From: Symbiodinium kawagutii
Taxonomy: Eukaryota > Sar > Dinophyceae > Suessiales > Symbiodiniaceae
DNA length: 64,000 nt
Assembly (NCBI GenBank): GCA_009767595.1
Contig: VSDK01027860.1
Coordinates: 147,570-211,569, forward strand
Direction: 5' to 3'
Below, piece after piece: positions 55,991 to 64,000 of this stretch (its first letter is position 1; each line of letters begins with the position of its first letter). The position numbers and the translations under genes are program-made. The notes under the pieces are model-generated. The model had not been told where the DNA came from. It was given only the letters and a program-made list of their open reading frames with translations, and made no database searches.

Positions 55991-58900
55991 GGGCATCCCG
56001 GTTGGAAAACCAGCAGTAGCTCCAAACCGCTCCCCTATTAGAAGGGTATAGGCTGTATAGGGGGCCAAGCTCCCAACCACCACTTTGTGCCCCTTGTTGA
56101 CCTGATTCCAAACTGCTCTTCGAGGCTTATGGTGGAAATCATCCAGGAAGCTGAACTAACATGAACGAACCAATTCCTGATTGATTCTTCCTGAGCACCT
56201 TCTCCATCTCAGCAGGGTCGCAGGTTTGCAGTCGTTAGCATGTCAGGCTCCATACTCAACCTACACAACTCAATGACTTACCATTACCACCATCCTATCA
56301 TCCTCCAACAGATCTGGACAGATGAGTATCCGACTTTCTTTTGACCAACCTGTGGTTACAGCAAGGATTTCTACCCCCATAGGTTGCCACTATTCCCATG
56401 TATCCCCACCAGGATGCCCTGGTCATCCCAGGTTCTAAGGACCTGTGCCCTCCCAAGGCTGGACCCCTGCAACCCAGCCACTGCAACGCAACTCGCCACT
56501 GAGCGTTGTCCATGTTCTCGGCCAGCTGGACCTCCCAGGAAGATCCGCCATCTGAGATCCATCCCTTGGCCCTGCCACCAACCTGTGTAGCATCCATGGC
56601 CCAATCAGCCAGGCGTAGGCCTAGTAGGCCATACCTTTGATGGTGAAACCGTCGCCATCTTCCACTGAGCGGATGGTTTCATGAAGGCACCCAGGTTGCC
56701 AAGCATGGGTCTTGCCATATGGCATTCATGAACCATGTACTACCTAGACCTACAACAATCGCTGAAAAGAGCATACCCTGACAAAAACACGATGTTTTTT
56801 CAGAAAACACGATGTTTTCCAGAAAACACGATGTTTTCCAAATTCCTGAAATTCACAATCTCCATCAATAATCACATCTTGTAGAACTCTTGCATCCTCC
56901 CCTTTGTTTTTCTCATGTTCTTTTGGTTTACACATATGCAGCTACTACTGAGGCAGCTTGACGGCAAACTGCGTCTGGTTTACCAAAAGTACAAATCATG
57001 AGCGGCAATGATCGGCAATGGATTGCACATGTTCTGCATTCATCATTTAGGTGGCTCCGGTTGTAAAGCAAATTCATTTTTTCCTCAACATTGCCCCAGT
57101 GGAACGAATTGCACCACAAGTTGTGAGTCTAAAGGCTCACTATTTGGTTCATGTTGGGCCCCCTGGGCGGATGCAAAAAAACCATCTTTTTCGGACGGTT
57201 TCAGACGGGAAAAGACGGGTTTCCTACGGTTAAAAGACGGGTTCTAAAAACATAGTACCCTGCTTTATTTGACCAGAACATGATGTTTTACGGGAAAAAG
57301 ACGGCCTTCAGACGGGAAAAAGACGGGGTCCTGTTGTTTTTTTTGTCCCAATTTCATTTAAATTTGCCAAGTTCCCATAAACCGTTCTGTTTTGGAACCA
57401 AATCCCGGGAATAGCACTTACCCACTCATGATTGGCTCAATCACCAAAGCAAATCCCAAAGGATCCCTAATCGGTCTTAATAACATAGATAATGGTGCAT
57501 TCCCATTCCAAACCAAAGGGCAAACCAAACTGGGAAGGTGCAAACACGGCTACAAGGCTCCAACCTAAACAACTTGAGTTTTAATGGGTCATGTTTGCGA
57601 TAAAGCCCAAAAAACCTAGACTGCAAAATCCGCTTTGGATATATATGGGTAAACATGCATATATAGGTACCGTTCAAGTTGGGTAAATACGGTGTTTTTA
57701 CTCAAACACGATGTTTTCAGAAAAGCACGATGTTTTCTCAAGATAAGATGTAAAACACGATGTTTTCAAAAAGGTTCGTCAAATTGTTAGGTTTTCGTCG
57801 GTCTAGGTAGTTACAGCCAACTCAGCCAACCGTGTTCCGGTTAGCCCTCAGCTGTGGAAGAGCATGGAAGAACCATGAGGAAAAAACGCCGCTTTGGTCT
57901 GGTGGCCTTTATCCTCTCGATCTCCTCTTTCCGCATGGCTTGCTTCCATGCACGCTTGAACTCCTGGTATTCCTGGCAAGTGGAACCATCACGGTGAAGA
58001 GACAGACTGCATAATACGCTGACCGTTCACATGTTGAATGTTCAACTTGCTGCGATATTCATCGACCTATTGGTGATATCTGTATGTATCAAAGGCCCCC
58101 AACATCAGCATCCCCCAAGCGACGACCACAGGGAACCCACCTTGGAGTCCATCAGCTCCAGTGCACGTTGCTCTCGGGACTTTCCTTCGACATATTCTCT
58201 CCTGCGCAGCCGTGTTTCGAGGCACTGGGATTGCCAACACGGAAGTGGAAAGGACCCAGGGATTATCAACAACGCACTGCCAACAGGCACAAAAATGAGG
58301 CGAAGACCCTGTGTTCAACCCTGTATGCATGAGGAAACTTGTGGAAACATTTTTTGATAAATCTTCAAGGCAAAAGGAAACAAGTCAAATGGAGTGGAGC
58401 AAAGTGAAGCACAACAACCCCCATTGACTGATATCAACCCAGGAATCGCAACAAATTGTTGGTTCGAAGTTCGAAGCTACCAATTGATCGTAGTATCGCA
58501 AACTATTAGCCTTAATCAACTGCTTCAACCTCCACATTGCCAGCAGCAACTGGTTGGTGGTTGAACCACCCTATTAAAAAAAAAACATGCGCAAGTCAAC
58601 CAGCCCACCAGGATCACCCAGGGCTACTCCGAAACTGGGCTTCGGCTTCTGGATCTGAGTTTCCCACATTTCTTTGGCTTCCCGATCTCGCCATTCCATG
58701 ATCTGCCGCGCCTTCCACGAGCCAGCAGTCCGTCAGCGCTTGATGGACGCCGCAAGATGTGGGAAATCCATGGGGGTCGCTACAAGATGCACCACACACT
58801 TTTGGTTGTCAGGGTTCTGACCTATCCTCTCCAATCAAATTTCCCTTTGCACGGTCAGCCCAGCCCACCAAACAGGCTTCCTGACTGCAATGGATGCAGC

Positions 58901-61900
58901 AACATGTTTGAAGAGTCGATGAGCAATCATAGCCATAGCTACTAGTCGCCAAATTGAGGTCGCCGATGGTCGCCGAGAAAATCTCAAGCAGCCATGGCAC
59001 GCATACCTTGTCGACGTCTAGGTTAACCCCCATACTCCAGTTAGGTAATCAACTAGTAACCAATAGCACGGCATAGTGCACAGCAACCATCAGTAACCTA
59101 TACAGTACCAGCAGTAGGATACCAACATATCCCATGTAGTGACCTGGCCCGCAGCCACCCCCGGGTTTATTGCGCCTCTTCGCGCCTCTCCTCTTCTGTT
59201 TGGCTTCGTTCTTCTCGGTACATGTCCCACTTGAGCTGCGACTCGATGGAACGCATCTGTCGGACCTGCGAAGCCCAAGGTGTTTCAACGGTGATCAAGT
59301 GAAAATTTTGAGGATAAACGGATAGACTTCTACATAAGTGACATGTCCTCAAAGCTGCTGGTACCTGTGTGGAGGCACCAATATAGTTTTTCATATTGCG
59401 TGGTTCCTTCCGCCAGGACACCACCGCAGTTCCAGCTCCGCCTTTGAAAGGTCACCATGAAACATTACTGCCGGATTTGCTCAGGTACTGAAGCAATACC
59501 AACTGGTAGCAAAAAGTCATGTGATTCAAGATGCTAGTTGGAAGGGGTCTTTACATAAGCGACTGTCCCACCACTGGCCCGCTAATTGGCACATTGACCT
59601 CAACTCACTCGTACAAAAAACACCAACAACAGGCTATTCACGCTGCGCAAATGACCCTTGCGGTGTTTGTAGCTTGGGATCGCCTTTGCCAGTCGGTTAC
59701 CTGCCATCTCTTTTTAGTAGGGTGGGGGTACCCTGAACTGGGCCCACAAATTGATGGTGTGGACATTGCTTTATTTTCTTTGCCAAAATGCTAGTTCTTG
59801 GTGAGTTTGGGAGCTGCAGCCCTGTGCCTAGAAGGATCTACTCACGAAGCATCGACCCATGGGCCTCCTTCTTCTCCTTGTCAATGCCCACGCGCATCGC
59901 AGCAAAGTCTTTGGACATTTGCATGCCGGCAGCACTGGAAATTGACGCGAAGGACAAGGGATTGTTCTTGCCTCCACAGGCGCACAGGAAATGCACAGCA
60001 AAGGTGTAGGCAGGTGTCATTGAGAAAAGGCTGGACAAGGAACGCCAGATTCAGTCAAATGCTTGGCGACGCCGTGATGGTACCTTGGACTAGGTTCCTG
60101 CAGGAGCATTTGGGATCTCCAGAATTGTTGGCATCCACAGTTTCCAAGCAAAAAGGATCATGTATGATCATGTCATGTCCAACAAGAAGATCTTCGTCTT
60201 GGGGGTGCGCCCTTCGTAAAGACGACCCCATTTATGATAAGGATTGCTGTTGGTAGTTGCTCTTATCAACCGTTCACCGGAGTTCCTCCCTTCGCAATCC
60301 AGCACCGCCACATAAACCATGCGCCAAAGCTGGGTACCCATGGCCTTGCACTAACAAGTTCACAAACCATTGCATTCAACTGAACCATGATCATCTTGCA
60401 ACCAGTCATCAACCATTTGAGGATATCTGTGTGTTTCTCAACATTTTCAGTCATAAACCAACCATTCTTTGGGTACACCTATCTCGAAACAACATCATAT
60501 TTAATTTGAGGATGTTTATCAACCACATTATTCACTATCCAAATCAATCCAGCTCAACACATCTTGCAACCATCAACCATTTCAGGACATCAAGAATGAT
60601 AACCATGATCATCTCGCATCAATTTATCAACGATTTCAGGATCTTTTATTAACCACTTATATTCACTAACCAGCCTATGATCAGCGACCATTCATCAACA
60701 ATTCGAGGATTTTTATTACCCACCTTTTTACCCTCTGGTAAACTAGGTAATGGAAAATCCACCATTTTGGCAACGGAAAACCCTGGATAATCACCCATTT
60801 ATGGTGGATTTTCCAGCCAGCCATGTTAGTTTACCAGAGGGTACACAAACCAAGTCATCAACCAATAGTTGTCTAACCATTATTGTTCGTTATTATCCCC
60901 CACTACTGCATTATTAACCACTATTAAGCATGGTTAAAACCACCAACCAACCCATCAATTTCCAGTCACAATCACCGCCTTGCACCAGCTCTTGGCCCTT
61001 GCCATTGCGGCCCGCGCTGCGCGAGCGCGTGAAGGGACCGGGTGATTTGGTACTTCGGACCTGCGGAGTGGCAACGAGACCAGTGATCACTGGAGGTTCA
61101 GGAGCCACCTGTAGGCTATACCGGGCTATACCCATGGAGCCTATGGAGTTACTATATCTGCATCTGCTCGCATCTAGGGCATGTCTAGTTCCATGCTTGT
61201 GAGCTATAGATCTATCACTGGTGCCCAAGCTCTCAATGGCCTTGACCACTTGGTGGTGATCGGCGACGTGGCAACGCTGCAGCATTTTTGATATAACTCC
61301 GGTGTCAGATTTTTTTGAGTAAGGCTTACTCCAAGGGAAACTGTATGAAACTATCAACTTGCGAAATGCTAAGACTAGTCAAGACCCTATGGACACCCCT
61401 GGACGTCCCTATAGACATCCCTAAGCATCCCTGATGACATCCCTAGGCATCCCTGGTGATCCCTGATGACCATGCCAGCACACCTGCCGAACCCTGCCCC
61501 AAGTGCCGTGGTTTTTGCGCCTCCGTGTGGTTGGGCCTCGTGGGTTGTGGGGAGCTGGTGCCGCCGTTCACCGAGGTCCGAGTTGGTCGCAGTGGCTGCG
61601 ACTTGGCGTAGGCCTCAGCAAGAAACAGCTGGGAGGCCCCGGGTGGGTTGAGGATCGACATGGAAGGAACGGAAGCATTTCCTGAAGCAAATGCTTCATA
61701 GAGTCGAAATGTGCAGAATTATCATGAAGTGAAGAATGGTTCTTTTTGTGGTCACGGATAGTTGTTAGTATAGTGGTTCAGACTGGTTGACGCAGCACTG
61801 AACCCTGGAAAGTTGGCGCGTGAATTCTTGAGTCAACATCCTACAATGCCCTCACCGTCAGAACGAAACTCTCAACTTCATTCCCATGAGGCCACCTTCC

Positions 61901-64000
61901 CCAGTCTGCTTCCTTGCTCGCTTGATCTTGCTTGGTTGATTGTTTGGCCGAGGTTGGCTGAGATTGTTTGAGGTTAGCTGAGGTGAGTTGCTAAGGTTCG
62001 TGCTGAGCTTAGTCGCTTATCTGACTGGTTGAGGTTGCTTGATCTGTTGCTTGGTTGGTCGAGGCCGGCTGCTTGGGATCACCAGCCACTGGGTCGCCCC
62101 GCCGCCCTGGGCGCCTGCGCCCGAGAAGTGGGCGAGGGGCTGGAGCGCCGCTTGGGGCTGGCACCTGGCAGACAAGCCATTGAGTCTTGTAGCGGTGCTG
62201 TTGGTAGTGAACCACTGGTGTTGTTATGCCAGCTAACTGAATGTGACTTGGTAGTATATGACTGAATAAAAAACAAAATCGCAGCAAACACATTTAAGTA
62301 AATGGCAAATCGAATTAGCCAAAAATCACAACTAATTCAGTATTAGTTGTATGGTTTCAATGTGAATGGATCCGCGCCATTGCAGAATTAATCCCCATCA
62401 AGTACTTAGAAAAGCTTTATACTCCCTAGTATCAGCACCCTCAGTCTTCACAACTGTCTACTGGCCTTCCTCAAGCATTGTTCACCTGGCAAGTAACGGC
62501 CACCAACCAACTGCAGTTGGGACCCGTTGGTCACCTCCTGAAATGCGTCCCGTCCGCTGAGGCATCACCGGCTTGGGAGCACCACTCAAACTGGACCAGG
62601 ACCTTGGGTCAGCGCTCAGCTATGACCGTCAGATATGGTTGGTGACCTAGACGTCCTGGTTTGACCATGGTTGGATGAGGGAAAATCATGGCTGGATTAA
62701 TGGTAATACATGGGTACTGAACCATGTCCGGCCATGGGAAAAATGGACTTGGATAAATGTCCAACTCAGTGCAAGTTAGTAGACCCAAATGTGTTACTTG
62801 AAGAGTTCAACTGTAAATTATGGAGAATTTGCACGGCAATCCAAGGCCACCGACAGCAAGTTCACCCATCAGCCTTATCCTGCAAACAAATACTTTCCTC
62901 TTCCACATGATTTTTGATCCGAATTTGACTGGTTTCAATTGCGCCGTGCCTGTGGTATCTTAAGTTAGCCACGTGCCAGAATTGGTGCCCACCAAGTAAG
63001 TACCGGAGTTTGGCTCAAGAGTTTGACGAAACTAGGTCCCACGCATGTTGAAACCACTCGTTCTGGAGCTCGTTGATGTCAGTGCAGCAGGTGTGGTCGA
63101 CTTGCTGGCGTACCCATTGGTGACGCCTTGCAGGGCATGCTGGATGCCATGAAGTGCGCTCGGAGGCAACCGAGGCATAGTTGTCAGGTGACCGACCGGT
63201 TTTGCTACCAGAAAATGTGTGGGTTTGGTCAATCATCCCAAACCCAAACAAAAAGAACGCTTGGAACCTCACGCATTGGCGAAAACAGGCGCACAGTCGT
63301 TTCAAACCAAAGAAGCGCAGTCTTTAACCATCTTTCAGTCTTTCAGGGTTTGACCATGGCTAGCCTAGCACAATTGACCCGAGCCAACATGCTGCTGTTT
63401 CTTGCTAAGACTATGCCAGCCCAGGTGACACCCCAGGCTTCAGCGACCCTATCCAGGGCTTCATGTGTTCCATAGATGGCGTGTAACCCAAACAAAATCA
63501 GCTATCGCCACACCCAAGTGGTGGCAGTTGTGCACTGTTCTCTGCTGAGTCACCCTTCCCAACTGCAGCAACAGGTCCGGAGGATTTTTGATCTGACAAT
63601 CGTGGAGATGTAGACCTGCAAGGCTTGAAAATAGCAGCGAAGCTTCGTTTTAAACGATGGATCTGATGGGAACAGTAGCCGGACAATGAGAACATACACA
63701 CGCATCAACATACAAACACATACATATGCAGAGACATACACTGTAAACAACTCCCTGGTCAAACATGAGTGGATTGTCGTATCTTGATGAATCTCAATAG
63801 TCGTGATCTCAAAGAATGCAGCCTGGCAATTCGAGAATCGTTTTCCAAGTCAGCGATGTCACGGTGGTGTCTCAAGGCTTCCCCCGCTCCACGTAGCGCC
63901 TCACAGGCTTCGGTGAAGCTGCTTTGGGCACCGGCGATGGAGGCGACTCGTGCACCGGCGAGCTGGGTTCCGACCGGGGGGAGCCCGCCGCGCGCGCGGT
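53510..64000 (-). CDS. Gene 2: unrecognised multi-exon gene, 5' end outside window
   Basis: A minus-strand series of short exons. The 5' part is disordered: about 64,000-63,880 (SEPSSPVHESPPSPVPKAAS), 63,620-63,505 (SPRLSDQKSSGPVAAVGKGD), 63,476-63,345 (THEALDRVAEAWGVTWAGIV), 63,190-63,045, 62,168-62,092 (ASPKRRSSPSPTSRAQAPRA), 61,655-61,495, 61,290-61,212 (MLQRCHVADHHQVVKAIESL) and 61,103-60,985 (APEPPVITGLVATPQVRSTK). The middle exon, 60,020-59,842, is the most protein-like. The 3' part is a charged helical region: 59,448-59,368, 59,272-59,170, 58,735-58,621, 58,238-58,143, 57,985-57,890, 55,990-55,897 and 53,665-53,515. Neither the start nor the stop is identified. Function unknown. A long coiled-coil or scaffold protein is the simplest reading. 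Confidence 0.45.
53686..53784. mobile_element. MITE-like element, family D copy 2
   Basis: About 99 bp. The left end is CCTAGACTTCCAGTTACCAT and the right end is the complement of CCTAGCCTTCCAGTTACTAT. An internal GGTAACCAGC/GGTTACCTGC pairing extends the stem. It directly abuts the family C element at 53,785. Confidence 0.75.
53785..53854. mobile_element. MITE-like element, family C copy 2
   Basis: About 70 bp. Ends TCTGGTAAACTAAC and the complement GTTAGTTTGCCAGA flank TTTTCCGTTGCCAAAATGG, the same core word found in the element at 60,729. Confidence 0.7.
53870..54780. other. Intron-like stretch with CT microsatellite
   Basis: Contains a CTCTCTCT run at 54,087-54,103 and GGTTGGTTG-rich sequence. 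No convincing exon on either strand. Confidence 0.45.
54784..54884. mobile_element. MITE-like element, family B copy 3
   Basis: About 101 bp. The left end is TGGTGGTTTCCCAAGACTTG. The right end is the complement of TGGGTGCTTCCTAAAATAGG. Subterminal GGGTACCCC occurs on both sides. Confidence 0.65.
56768..57775. repeat. Dispersed AAAACACGATGTTTT palindromes and GACGGG repeats
   Basis: Two clusters of AAAACACGATGTTTT-like words (three near 56,785-56,840, three near 57,700-57,765) flank a region (57,180-57,335) with about six AAAAGACGGG or CAGACGGG words. The first motif is an inverted repeat AAAACA/TGTTTT around CGA. I see no convincing exon between 56,000 and 57,885. Confidence 0.8.
57890..59448 (-). 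CDS. Gene 2 charged helical exons
   Basis: Five exons share a similar style of Arg/Glu/Lys/Trp-rich helix. 59,448-59,368 reads GTAVVSWRKEPRNMKNYIGA before CAG/GTACCA. 59,272-59,170 reads VRQMRSIESQLKWDMYREER. 58,735-58,621 reads SWKARQIMEWRDREAKEMWE and ends GVAL before GTGATC. 58,238-58,143 reads CLETRLRRREYVEGKSREQR before GTGGGT. 57,985-57,890 reads EYQEFKRAWKQAMRKEEIER. A possible membrane-like exon lies at 58,960-58,865 (VAMAMIAHRLFKHVAASIAV). Long rigid coiled coil inferred. Confidence 0.5.
59842..60020 (-). CDS. Gene 2 central exon
   Basis: Reads MTPAYTFAVHFLCACGGKNN, PLSFASISSAAGMQMSKDFA and MRVGIDKEKKEAHGSML, ending at a CTTC/GTGAGT donor. A short hydrophobic helix followed by a small-residue region and a basic helix. 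The tightest exon of gene 2 and the best query for homology. Family not recognised. Confidence 0.55.
60729..60843. mobile_element. MITE-like element, family C copy 1
   Basis: 115 bp with perfect 17 bp terminal inverted repeats, TACCCTCTGGTAAACTA and its complement. Subterminal AATGGAAAATCCACCATTT is inverted on the other side. AT-rich flanks. No coding capacity. Confidence 0.82.
61376..61472. repeat. Degenerate CATCCCT tandem repeats
   Basis: Seven or so CATCCCT(A/G)-type words spaced 10-14 bp apart in an intron-like segment of gene 2. Confidence 0.7.

Noticed and set aside
58440-58490. tRNA-like GGTTCGAAGTTCGAAG word
   Set aside because: No acceptor stem or anticodon arm can be built around it. 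I found no convincing tRNA anywhere in the window.
63498-63762. Minus-strand frames rich in Tyr/Val/Cys
   Set aside because: They read through a CATACAxACA-rich simple sequence. Only the 63,620-63,505 part looks like an exon.

Overview
The window looks like nuclear DNA of a dinoflagellate, most likely a Symbiodiniaceae-type alga. This is inferred from the sequence alone: many short exons (often 60-200 bp) bounded by GT/AG-like junctions, a tandem gene duplication, lysine/alanine-rich nuclear proteins with KAM repeats, abundant short inverted-repeat elements, and almost every convincing coding segment on one strand. I see no operons, Shine-Dalgarno sites, CRISPR arrays, rRNA or convincing tRNA genes. 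Exon edges are estimates from reading frame, codon flavour and splice-like dinucleotides, and gene boundaries are less certain than the exons themselves.

Layout, all on the minus strand and so read from high to low coordinate. (1) About 64.0-53.5 kb: an unrecognised multi-exon gene whose 5' end lies outside the window, with Ser/Pro-rich exons first, one conserved-looking exon near 59.9 kb, then a run of highly charged helical exons. (2) 53.08-42.54 kb: a gene of about 25 exons for a large uncharacterised protein whose core carries an SDAS...DYGTE pattern suggestive of an RNase H-like nucleotidyltransferase fold. (3) About 41.8-33.6 kb: a cytosine-C5 DNA methyltransferase-like gene with recognisable motifs I, IV, VI, VIII and X, a lysine-rich N-terminal part, and an intron filled by a 1.25 kb array of palindromes that itself forms a large inverted repeat. 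(4) 33.38-27.5 kb, perhaps to 26.3 kb: a gene starting with a Cys-rich motif and ending in an acidic then lysine/alanine-rich tail. (5) About 26-5.4 kb: a long stretch with about 30 small minus-strand coding patches and long introns, probably one or a few very fragmented genes that I do not recognise. (6) About 5.2-4.2 kb: a small gene with a signal-peptide-like N-terminus. (7) 4.0-3.0 kb and 1.1-0.04 kb: two tandem copies of a membrane-anchored sulfotransferase, separated by satellite DNA.

Genes 2-4 are adjacent and co-oriented, and carry a putative nuclease/transposase-like core, a DNA methyltransferase and basic nuclear proteins. They may be parts of one large mobile or domesticated element. 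That is a hypothesis and can be tested by copy number and boundary analysis.

Non-coding content includes at least four families of short terminal-inverted-repeat (MITE-like) elements, several microsatellites and minisatellites, a TGTGG satellite, the palindromic array, and a family of AAAACA-CGA-TGTTTT palindromes near 57 kb.
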